The notes beneath the pieces were generated by a model. The model did no database searches and was not told the origin of the DNA. It worked only from the letters and a program-made list of their open reading frames with translations. A program made the translations under genes and the position numbers. DNA of 64,000 nucleotides from Symsagittifera roscoffensis (taxonomy: Eukaryota > Xenacoelomorpha > Acoela > Convolutidae), in contig NC_087063.1 of the NCBI RefSeq assembly GCF_963678635.1, forward strand, positions 13,647,006-13,711,005, read 5' to 3'. This document shows, in pieces, positions 33,590-43,314 of this stretch. The first letter of the stretch is position 1; each line of letters begins with the position of its first letter.

Positions 33590-33925
33590 ATAAGTAGATT
33601 GGTCTAAGAGCAGAAAGGGTCCAAAAGCAGAACAACAAAAAATTAATAACTTTTACTGATTAAAACGGGAAAATTGATAGAACAATTATCAGAATCGTCA
33701 ATAATACCAAGAAAATGATTAATTTGTTCATGAATTGAATTAATTCATCAATTTTTTTTTATTGAATTTTTGAAAAAAGATCTAGAATAATTTACTCAAA
33801 TTATGCATACAATATTCGTTTCTTTGGTAATATTGGCTATTATAATGCTTGATTTACCGATCAGCTTATAAAAGTTTTAAAAAATTTTGCTCTCAGACCC
33901 ATTCTGCGCTTAGACCATTCTGCTC
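33590..33925. repeat. Inverted-repeat element of the AGAATGGTCCAAGAGCAG family, second copy
   Basis: TTGGTCTAAGAGCAGAAAGG at the left answers CATTCTGCGCTTAGACCATT at the right. The interior contains GAAAATGATTAATTTG and ATTCGTTTCTTTGG segments also seen in the 1.8-kb duplication (about 23060-23160). Confidence 0.65.
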
Positions 33926-34002
33926 ATTGACTGGCCACCTTCAGAAACAAAGCTGAAACTTAATTTTTTAATTGGATTAAAATAGGGCACCCAAGGAGTG
34001 CG

Positions 34003-34206
34003 GTCTATATTTAGACAGCTGCGTATTCATACTCGTCAGTAAGAAGACATTTACCATATTAACAAATGAGAACCGAGATGAGAAATCAAATTTACGAAAT
34101 AAATAATTATTAATTATTCATTTCTTCCTTGTCTCGATTCTGATTGGTTAATACAATATTTGTCCAACTACTCACGAGTCTGAACACACGGTTGACTAAA
34201 TACTGC
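34003..34206. mobile_element. Foldback MITE, copy e
   Basis: TATATTTAGACAGCTGCGTA on the left answers CACGGTTGACTAAATACTG on the right, and CTCGATTCTGATTGGTTAAT marks the inner right arm. The left CCAAT segment has decayed to ACAAATGAGAACCGAG. Confidence 0.75.
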
Positions 34207-34212
34207 TATGAA

Positions 34213-35152
34213 CGGTGGCATGTCACCGAGCCGAATACCCGGACAGCCGAAAAATAAATTCGTTCCCGGATAGCCGAAAAACAAATTTGTTCCCGGATAG
34301 CCGAAAAATAAATTCGTTCCCGTATAGCCGAAAAATAAATTCGTTCACGGATAGGCGAAACTTTGGATCGACTCAACAATTTTCACCCCTTCTTGTACAT
34401 CGTTTTCCTATTTAGGGTACCCTCTTTCTGTACCCCCCCCCCCCCCCCCCCCATACACACACACTTATCCCATCATTCTTCCTTACCCTACTGCCAATTA
34501 ACCCCGTCCCATACCCAAGTTTACCCCACCACGTCCCCCCATCCCCCTCCCGGCAGGCAATAAAAACGGCTCTTTTCCAGTTCCCCTCCCCCACCTTTCA
34601 AAATACCGAGTTTTATGTTTGTTTTACGAGTTATTACGGCTAAATGCGTGATGTTACGCTGTAAAGTATGAAGAACAAATTTTCATTGCGTTATGACAAG
34701 ATTAAATAAGCTTTTCAAAGTTGAATTTGAAAAGGGGGACTGGAAAAGAGCCATAAAAACTATTAAGTGCCCCCAACCGAAAGTATTATCGATTATAACG
34801 CCGTTTTTGGGGTTTTTTGAAAAATTTTGACCAAAAATTGCGTTTTTCAGCGCGTGCCCCCTTCAAAATTTGCATTATTGAAAAATTTTAGGGTTTGTCG
34901 GCCGAAAATGGATATCATAAAACATACCAAAGAGGGAACTTTTGGTTGACTAATTCAATGAGAGTAAAAGTATTAGCCAATCAAATCTCTGAAAAATTTT
35001 TGGAATTTTGTTAGCTAACAGGCTGCAAAGTTTTGAGGCATTTTTTGTCCAATCAAAACTTGTCTCATTTTATTGAAGAGTTTACTGATTTAATTAAATT
35101 AAAATGGGAGGTATTTAGGTTTTTTCGGCTATCCGGGAATGCGGCTCTGTGG
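34213..35152. mobile_element. Non-autonomous DNA element with ~30-bp inverted ends and an internal 27-bp minisatellite
   Basis: The left end ACCGAGCCGAATACCCGGAC answers the right end TATCCGGGAATGCGGCTCTG. Just inside the left end the unit CGGATAGCCGAAAAATAAATT is repeated about five times with a 27-bp period (for example 34267 and 34294). A cytosine run of about 22 bases lies at 34431-34452. The interior 34600-34740 matches 8140-8250 in inverted orientation. Because 27 is a multiple of 3, one frame stays open across the repeat; I do not take it as a gene. Confidence 0.75.
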
Positions 35153-35639
35153 GTGCGCACCCTATTAACCGGCATCTAAGCAGCAGAAAAACTGTTTTTT
35201 TTGTTATACGGCTAAAAATATAAAACTGTTAATTGAGATTCTGTTTTCATTCAACGCGCTTCTTGCATGTTTCTTCTTGCTGATTTTAATTTTAACCAAT
35301 CAGATATGAGCATGATGATCAAATTTTCAAAATGGTTAAAAAAATGGTGACTGTCCGATTAGCATAAAGCTGGACTAGCGTAAAATTTTATAAACACGAA
35401 GAAGTCGACAAGCATAATTTTGATGACTGTATTTCTCAGAAACACAAAACCAGAATAATCTGCTCAAATTGAATCTTGTTTTTCTGAGAAATTGAAATGT
35501 AAAAATAAGCAAACAACAAGCAAACGAAAATTCAAAACCAAGTTAACATTTTCGAATTTGTTCTTGGGGAGGATGTTAAGTTGCTTTACAAACTTAATTC
35601 AAACTGAGAACTGGGGCCGAAGATCGGATCTCTTTAACC

Positions 35640-36490
35640 CACCCGGGTTGAACAAAAATGCTAGTCAACAATTTCCATATATGGAAAATGCTAGTCATAC
35701 ACTTTTCATGCAATTCCATAAGTACAAAAAAATGCATGAAAGGTCTATGATTAGTATTTTTTCATATATGAAAGTTGTATGACTAGCATTTTTCCATAAA
35801 CCAAAAATATTGATTTTTTACATTTTAATTTCTCAAAATTTTTTTGGTTGTGTTAGTAACCGAACACAAATGTCATACACCTTGGTTACTCAAACGTAGT
35901 AACCAAAGGTTTGGCCGTCTCGCATTATAAATGCATAGGAAACAACTTGAATGTTTTAATTCTGTCTCACACAAATATTATAACGAAAATAACGAACTTT
36001 TAAATTTTGGCAAAAATTTTCAAAGATGGTTATTTTTAAAATTTGAATTTTTAAATTACCAGTCATTGATCAAGGGATACAAAAAAAACATACAAAAGAA
36101 AGAGAAAATTTAAGCGTTTTTGAAAAAAGTTATAAAGAGAAAAGGAAAAAAGTCAATATTAGTATATCCAGGACTTGTTTGAATAAAGCTTGTTTGAATA
36201 CCAAAATCAATTTGCGGTTGAAAAAACACAAAAAAAAATTTGGGGGCAATTTCAAAAATACTTTGAAAATTTTTTGTCGTCGCCATCAAAAAAATGCTAG
36301 TCGTACAATTACCATATATGGAAATTGTATGACTAGTGTTTTTTTTCAGAGCACAGAAATGAAAAAATGTCAAAGTTTTCAGTTGTAGCAGCTCAAACGA
36401 CGCTTAAATATTTTGCCAGCAGTTGAATTGATTGTTCAAAGCTTTTTTTTCACAAACTTTTTTTTTTAAAATGCTAATCATACAATTTCC
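35640..36490. repeat. Cluster of palindromic TAGTCATACAATTTCCATAT motifs
   Basis: CTAGTCATACAATTTCCATA and its complement TATGGAAATTGTATGACTAG occur repeatedly; at 36296-36338 they abut as a near-perfect palindrome of about 40 bp. Related text lies at 7880-7970. The LTR retrotransposon that follows begins inside or just after one such motif, so it may have inserted into it. Confidence 0.75.
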
Positions 36491-36496
36491 ATATAT

Positions 36497-36772
36497 TGTG
36501 GTGGTAGTGAGTAGACCACCTAAGATAGAGCACGTTATACCTTATTACTATTAATGTTAGAGATCATTTGAATAACACTAATTAAAGACCTGTCAATCAC
36601 GTTGGTTGTTCTAACAACTTGATGGTGCTAAAAACTGAGACTCAATCTTCGTTAACTATTGAGAGATTATAGTTATCTTCTATTCCTTGATCCATACTTA
36701 CTTACTAAACTTTACTATTAATTCAACTATATTGTTAGTCTAGTTTTCAGATAAGATTTAGGGATTATCACA
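36497..36772 (+). repeat. Probable left LTR, 276 bp
   Basis: It begins TGTGGTGGTAGTGAGTAG and ends GGGATTATCACA, so it has the usual TG...CA ends. It is followed at once by TGGCGCAGCCAGCAG, which could serve as a tRNA primer-binding site (starts TGG) and overlaps the gag start. No second LTR is available for comparison, so the left limit is an inference. Confidence 0.5.
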
Positions 36773-37858
36773 TGGCGCAGCCAGCAGTTTCTTCTTCTGA
36801 AGATAGGACAAAACTGCTAGGTGTCCCTTCATTTTGGGGCAAACCGTCAGCCGAACCTCTTTATCCTTGGGAGGTGTGGATAGGCCAATTTTTCCTTGCC
36901 GTATCACTCAAATAAAATTGTGACCCGAATATCCTACTTCCAGAACCGGCAAAAGTACACGACAACCCCCCACCAAGACCTGAACAGATTCTAAATTCAG
37001 AAACGGCAGAAGAAGCGGACAGCAGAACCGCAAGAAATGAAGCGGCAATCAGGAAAACAAACGAAGCGAACGAAGAACGAACAAATAAGGGACCCAAAAT
37101 AAGTCCAAATGTATACTATCACGAAGCAGATGCAAGGTTTAAGTCGAGATTATTCTTCGCCTTGGGAAACGAAGGGAAGAAAAGATTCCTCCAACAACAT
37201 GCACATATCAACCTAAACACAGTAAAATTCAAATTCTTCCACGACGCTTGCGAACAACTATTCAAACGTGAAAAGAATTATATCATAGAAAGGATGCAAA
37301 TGTACAACGCATCGCACGGGGACAAGGAAAGCCTCGAATCATTTTACCTCCGCCTAGCAGGACAAGCTTCAACATGTGTATGGACAGAGAAGATAGAGAA
37401 GGTAGTCATTCGCGACATTTTTATTGCAAAAATGAGATTCTCTGACATACTAAGAGAACTTTGCATTAGACCAGGAGCCACAGTAGATGATACCCTCAAA
37501 TCGGCATTACTTCAGGAGAAGGGATACGTGACAGCGAGTACTCTCCAAAGGCAGAACCCATCTACAATGAGCAATTCAGCGAACTTCACAAACTCATCCA
37601 ACCAGTTTCGGGTCAAACAAGAACCACTGATGTCCATCCAATCGAAGAACAATGTCCAAAACAGAATGAATAGAGCGCTAGGGAAAGGAAATTTCAAACC
37701 CAAAAACCAGCAAGACCAGTCAAACACTCAATCTAAACCATGTTATTTCTGGGGAGAAGATTCACACCTCTCACAAATCTAAATGCCAAGCCAGAGGAGC
37801 AACATGTAGAAATTGTGGAAAAAAGGTACATTTTGCGAAATGCTGCAACAGTAATCAA
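36772..37858 (+). pseudogene. gag of the Ty3/gypsy element (broken)
   Basis: The frame starts at an ATG at 36772, meets a TAA at 36913-36915, continues in the same frame to a stop at 37780-37782, and then needs a frameshift. It encodes a long polar capsid-like region (FYLRLAGQASTC around 37345-37380) and a basic nucleocapsid tail. Two CCHC zinc knuckles follow: the first has its second cysteine replaced by tryptophan (CYFW), the second is intact in another frame (CRNCGKKVHFAKC, about 37815). In life gag forms the particle that packages element RNA. Confidence 0.8.
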
Positions 37859-39757
37859 GTGGCCAACGTCGAAAAACCAGATCCGGACGAAGAACAGGAC
37901 TGCAACTTCATAGATTCAGACAGTGAAGAGAACTACTCAGTCCTAAAAATCTCAGAAATATCACTACAAACGGAAACAGTCATGAATCTAGAAGTTATCA
38001 ACTCTGCAACGGGGAAAACTAAGTGTCTAAGAACAACGCTAAAAACAAGAGGCTCACTATTTAGCGCCACCATTGACACCGGAAGCCCAGCATCATTTGT
38101 AAGCAAACGTACAGCAGAAACTCTGTTTTCAGAAAGACCCCAACGCAAAGATCATATTACTAGATAAGAATCCGTTATCCACAACGTACGTAGATTACAA
38201 CCATAAACCGATAAAACTCTTCGGATTACTAGAAATTGACATTTACTCAAATGGATGGAAACTACAAGGAGCTAAATTTTTAATTTCCGAGAATAGAACG
38301 AGATGTTTATTAGGCTTAGACATCCACCCAGACCTGAGAATAGTAACAACTCAACTCAAACCACCCAAAAATTCAATAAATGCAATTTCAGAAGAGCAAG
38401 AAAATGAATCAGCCGAATGGACCTTTTGGAGGAACAAATTCACTAAGAAATAAAATGATGTATTCCATAGACTGGGGCGCTCAAAGAACCACAAGGTATT
38501 CACGTCATTCAAATCACCATTGATCCCAATTCAGGAAAAGGGTAGAAGAGTGCCAATCCATATTCAAACCAAAGTGGGAGCGGAAATTAAGAAACTCATA
38601 AAAGAAGGCCACATAGTAAAACTTGATAAATGCACAAGTGATCATTTCGTAGCTCCAGTAGTTATAACAGCAAAAAAGGACGGCACAGTGAAATTAGCAA
38701 TGGACGCAAAACCAATGAACTCACAGATCTACAAAAATACATTTCAGATGCCAATCTATTAGAACTACTCGACTCAGCAGCCCAAACAATTACAGCCAAT
38801 ACAGAGGGTACGGTCTGGTTTACGTCTTTAGATCTAAAGTACGCATTCAGCCAACTCCTGTTAGACGAATTCGTGAGCAAACACTGTAACTTCAGCATCG
38901 TATGCGGGGAATTCACCGGAACGTACAGATTCAAAACCGGATTTTATGGATTAACAGACATGCCAATGGAATTCCAGAAGGCAATGGACAACACAATCCA
39001 CGGAATTCAAGGAGTCTTCTGTTTCTTAGATGACATACTAATAGAATCAAAAGGTTCAGTCAAAGAACACAATGAAACAGTTGACAAAGTTCTGTCAAGG
39101 TTAGACAAAGAAGGATTTGCGCTAAAAACTCAGCAAATGTGAATTTTCAAAAACTAAATTAATCTGGCTGGGATTCGAGATAGATGAGACAGAAGTGAGA
39201 CCAAAACACTCGAAGATAGAAGCAGTAATGGCATTACAACCGCCAAAATCTCTGAAACAACTGAGATCATTCATGGGCATATTAAATCACATGTCCAGAT
39301 TCATACCCAACCTCCAAAAACACACCGAACCACTACGCCCATCATTGAAGGCGGATAACAAAGAAAAATTCATTTGGAGTGAAGAAGCAAACAATGCATT
39401 TCAAAAAACCCTTGAACTAATCGCCAACATAACAAAAATGCACCATTACGATGCCAACAAACATTGCAGGATTAAATGTGACGCCAGTCACAAAGGATTG
39501 GGGGCTGCATTAGAGCAAGAATTGGAACCGGACAAATGGGTACCAATCGCATTCACATCAAGATTTTTGAATGCAGCTGAACAAAAGTACAGCACTAACG
39601 AGCTCGAACTACTCGCGGTGGTATGGTCATGTGAATTCTTTAGAAACTATTTATTGGGAAACCAATTCCAAATATTAACCGACCACAAGGCCATAATCAC
39701 AGCAATAACAGAAAATTGGGGCAACAAAACATACCAATCTAGACTGACCAGATGGGC
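37859..39757 (+). pseudogene. pol of the Ty3/gypsy element: protease, reverse transcriptase, RNase H (broken)
   Basis: The protease active-site loop IDTGSPASFVSK is at about 38070-38110. The reverse transcriptase shows APVVITAKKDGTVKLAMD, SLDLKYAFSQLLLDE, YGLTDMPMEFQKAMD and the catalytic FLDD at about 39025. The connection reads LIWLGFEID...LRSFMGILNHMSRFIP. RNase H shows KCDASHKGLGAALEQ and STNELELLAVVWS. The pieces occupy different frames (37859-38167, 38520-38762, about 38763-39142, 39143-39757), so at least three shifts or stops break the polyprotein. The N run truncates it before integrase. Confidence 0.9.
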
Positions 39758-39957
39758 NNNNNNNNNNNNNNNNNNNNNNNNNNNNNNNNNNNNNNNNNNN
39801 NNNNNNNNNNNNNNNNNNNNNNNNNNNNNNNNNNNNNNNNNNNNNNNNNNNNNNNNNNNNNNNNNNNNNNNNNNNNNNNNNNNNNNNNNNNNNNNNNNNN
39901 NNNNNNNNNNNNNNNNNNNNNNNNNNNNNNNNNNNNNNNNNNNNNNNNNNNNNNNNN
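39758..39957. other. Assembly gap, 200 N
   Basis: Exactly 200 undetermined bases, a common placeholder length, so the true gap size is unknown. It lies within the retrotransposon, where repeat copies probably stopped the assembler. Confidence 0.99.
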
Positions 39958-42285
39958 GTTTTTTTTAGATAAACCGTTCAAAACCGCTCTTTTTGAAGCA
40001 AGATTTGAGCGTAATTTTCTAAAAAAAACCGCTCAAACCGCTCAAATCTTGCTTCAAATTAAGTGAAAAATCTCGACTCGGGTTCCAATTGATAGTTAAA
40101 GAGATTCTTTGATTAATTAATCAAATATGATGTCGAGCTGTGCACCCGAGATGCACACAGTTTGATGTCTATAGGTCACTGGAGGACAGAGACAAAATTT
40201 TAAACTTTTTCAAATTGTAAATGGATTCTTCTTTCAGTATTTTTGTGACGTCAGCTCTCATTTACGTGGAACATAAAATTTTGCCGCAAATATGTTTTGC
40301 AATGGGTGAAAATTTAACTAGTTGTTTTGAATTCCGCAAACATAAGCAGAATCCGCAAAAATAATTTTAGTCCGCGGATTTTGCCAATGCGTAAGCTGAA
40401 CCCTTGGATTTTGCCTAAGTTTTGCGTATCCTGCTTAAAATTTGCGGGTTCGTGATACAAATATTATTTTATTCAGTATGTTGTTGCGGATTTATGGAGC
40501 AAGTTTTAGCAATAAAGCGTTTAAGCTATTTATTCATAGAATCTAAAACAGCAAGAAAAATGAGAGAAACTAGCAATGTTGCCAATGTTGCGTCGGACCT
40601 GTTTTCGGCCAATTGCGGAATCCGCTTACAATTCACACAATACACACTCTGGCTTCGTAATGACTATTTTTTTCTACTTTAACCATTTATCTTAATTTAC
40701 AATCGATGCTACCTGAAAAAAATATGATAACAGCTCGAAATTACCGCAAAAAAGTTAGGATCCTAATGAATACTTTTCATAGCCACTGATGAATTCTGAT
40801 GAAAATACTTTTTGTAAATATTTACCAGTCTTGTCGTAAAACCGCAACAATCTCAGACTATTCTATTTGCTATTTGCAACTGCTTGACTCTAAGCAATAA
40901 ATGAAACTGATTACTTTTCGGTACAACAGCTTTTATTTAAGCGGAACTCTAACTATAACTCAAACTATAACTTTAAAGATAACTGGTCAATGACTAGAAT
41001 AGTCTAAAAGCAGAAAAACTGAAAAATGTTGAATGATATGGACTATTTTTTGATTTCTAGTGCGGCCGATCAACCCTAAAATCTTTTAAAAGCTAGCAAA
41101 ACGGGATCTTTTTTCAATAAGTTTTGGCCAATTTTCTAATATATTCGCTTGTGGTGCATAAAGTTTGGTAAAAAAAGAGCCTGATAGTGATTTGCTAGTG
41201 CTCGAAAAATTAATTTCGAAAATTTTGGTTGAGATTTTGGCCTCTAGGTTTATTTTTGTTTGTAGTTTTAACCCTCATAAGATTGTGAACTTTTGTTACT
41301 TTACTGGATTGTGTACTAAGCACTGAATTATGTACTGAGTAAAATACAAACAAGGAGAACCGGTTGCTGGGCAAGTATCACAGAAAGTTCCGACCAACGT
41401 TTCAGAATTTTTTCTTATTTGCTTCGAAATAGTATCTTTCCTGCACAACGTGCAACGAACGTATAGAAATTTAGTGAATTAGGCACAAAAAAATTCAATT
41501 GTCATAAAAAAAAATGAACTAAGGAAAAAATATTTCAAAAAATTTCGAAAGTTTTTGTTTCAATTTTTTGACGAAAAGTTTCAATATTTTGAATGATTTT
41601 TTTGCTAAAGAAGAGCCAACTGGCGTTTCCGAAACTAATTTTCCTGTTACAAAAATCAAGTTTTTTTAAAGCTTGTTTTTTTTTATATTTAAAAAACGTT
41701 AGTCAATCACTTTAATCGCTCGAAAAAAGAAAAAAAACATCAAAATTTCTAACCAGTTATTCTCGACGCTAGGAAACTCTTTAAGATCGTTCAAATCACG
41801 ACTTAAATAATTTTTATTACGATACATCTTTCGACCTTGTCCGATGGTTTTTGTGGTACCTGAAAACAAAAAACTAAAACACATCCCAATACAAAGTTCC
41901 TCCCCATTTTCAAGGGTGGGATCATAAGATCAATAACAGGCCATTTTTCGTGACAAACGGACAACTTCAATGAAAATTTAATTTTAATAATTGATGGGGG
42001 GGGGGAGGTGGCGGGGGAATGTCACTGCAGAAAAATTGGGCTTCGAAGTTTGTTTTAGTAGTTTCTTTCTGCATTTTTAATGTAAAAATTGTTCGAATTT
42101 TTTTGAATTAGGTTATATATTCGTAACAAGTTTTGTAATTTGAAATAGTTTTTACAATGAGGAAAAACGTTGTCGAACATACCTAATTTATTTTGATGAT
42201 TAAAGATCTCTAAAATCTAGGCTTTTGTTCAGATCCTTTCATCAAGCTACCTCTAAAAAATTACACGAAAATCAAAATGAGAAAA
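39958..42285. other. Stretch with hairpins and element ends, no recognised gene
   Basis: A hairpin at about 39990-40060 pairs TTGAAGCAAGATTTGAGC with GCTCAAATCTTGCTTCAA. A patch at 40330-40450 repeats ATTCCGCAAA / TTTGCGGATT motifs also seen at 44340-44740. Around 41355-41400 lies the GGTTGCTGGGCAAGTATCAC...GTTCCGACC segment shared with 5170, 30230 and 43870. A G run with GGAGGTGGCGGGGG sits near 41998. No coding sequence was recognised. Confidence 0.5.
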
Positions 42286-42289
42286 AATA

Positions 42290-42365
42290 GTGCTCTAACA
42301 GGGGTTCGCTCCCCTAACCTTGAGATATAGTGCCCGGTATGCTACCTCTGCGCTATCAAATCTTC
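42290..42365 (-). pseudogene. tRNA-like sequence, degenerate
   Basis: On the minus strand TAGCGCAGAGGTAGCATACC is close to the tRNA A box (TRGCNNAGYNGG) and D-arm, and about 35 bases later AGGGGAGCGAACCCCT resembles a T-arm with its loop altered (AGCGAAC in place of TTCGANN). The anticodon stem and acceptor stem do not pair convincingly. I read it as a tRNA pseudogene or tRNA-derived element rather than a working gene. Confidence 0.4.
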
Positions 42366-42585
42366 AAGCAATTAAAGCTAAAAAGCTTATCAGCTATAAC
42401 TCTCAAGTGAAAGCTACTAGAATGAGTTAAAATTTCTTAAGTTTTAACGATGATTTTCTAGGGAATCATTGCTGAAATAGCTCTGAAAAATCGCAGGTTT
42501 ATCTATGCAACAAACTCTTATTTATACACGAATCAGCGCTAGAAAATAGCGATCACTAGGATACTACAAAAAAAGCGATAATTAG

Positions 42586-43311
42586 CTGTTGGACTTATTT
42601 GGCTTTCGCGTTAACAACAACTTCAGCCGGGCATCTCGTGTTACTAGCATTGGATCTCCATGGCTCTCACGATTCCCACGAATGGCATAAGTTTTTATTT
42701 GACTCAAAACTTCGAGCCCGACTATCAATTTCGATCACGTGGGTTCTCGGTTTTGCGACTTCAAGCAACAATTTGTGGAGTTTTTATGTCGACCCTGAAA
42801 CTGAAACTTGTTTTTTAACCTGGCATTCCGACTTTTTACGATATATGGTGGGAATTGTGCAAATAATTCTGACTATAGCTCTACCGCTTGGCACGATAGC
42901 GTGGTGCTATTTTTCGTTGTTCAGAACTCTTCTTGAAGCGAATAATATTACAAACTTCGAAACTTCTTAAATCATTCTTGTTTAAATGAGCCATTTCATA
43001 GAGCAGCCAAAAAACATTTGGTTTCGTTAAGCATACGAACAGCGCTTCTCGTGTTGGTCTGTTTCGTAACTTGGATTCCGGGAGGGGTACTGTGGGTCAT
43101 GAATTCGTTCAAGATTCTTGAAAATGACGTATTCGGAACTTGGTACGGAAAGTTCGTGAGTTTTGTGCCATTTTTCAATTCAGTAGTGAACCCTATATTG
43201 TATGGTTGGTCCTGGCCTGAGTTTCGAGAACTCTTGACAGCGAAAGTTGAAAATTGCATCGATTATTTGTCCAACAAAGGAAAAATTGGCCCAGAAATTG
43301 AAAATGATTGA
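42586..43311 (+). CDS. Class A (rhodopsin-like) GPCR, TM3-TM7 part, interrupted
   Basis: A seven-helix receptor fragment. The exon opens at an ATTAG acceptor (about 42581-42585). TM3 starts CWTYLAFALTTTSAGHLV, then LALDLHGSH where most receptors have (D/E)RY. TM4 carries the tryptophan (SISITWVLGFATS). ETETCFLTWH supplies the loop-2 cysteine, and TM5 has ALPLGTIAWCYF. The frame stops at 42968-42970; the next frame resumes HRAAKKHLVSLSIRTALL, TM6 LVLVCFVTWIPG and TM7 FVPFFNSVVNPILYGW, ending with a TGA stop at 43309-43311. The break falls in the third cytoplasmic loop: one base lost or gained, or a short non-standard intron, would explain it. TM1-TM2 are not visible upstream. Ligand class cannot be told. 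It is either a live gene with an unread intron or a decaying copy. Confidence 0.75.
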
Positions 43312-43314
43312 CGT

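Larger units (their letters stand above)
36497..39757 (+). mobile_element. Ty3/gypsy-type LTR retrotransposon, degenerate, cut by an assembly gap
   Basis: Order: probable left LTR, gag with zinc knuckles, aspartic protease, reverse transcriptase, RNase H. That gene order (protease before reverse transcriptase, RNase H directly after) and the polymerase signatures place it in Ty3/gypsy rather than copia. Integrase and the right LTR are not seen: the sequence enters a 200-bp run of N at 39758 and what follows is unrelated. Reading frames change at least four times and one stop lies early in gag, so this copy is not functional as assembled. Confidence 0.9.

Noticed and set aside
13540-34206. Regularly recurring short repeats considered as a CRISPR-like array
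   Set aside because: The copies are dispersed, about 200 bp long, inverted-repeat elements without spacer regularity, in a eukaryotic genome.
39739-40066. Open frames running through the N block
   Set aside because: They consist of undetermined residues and have no meaning.
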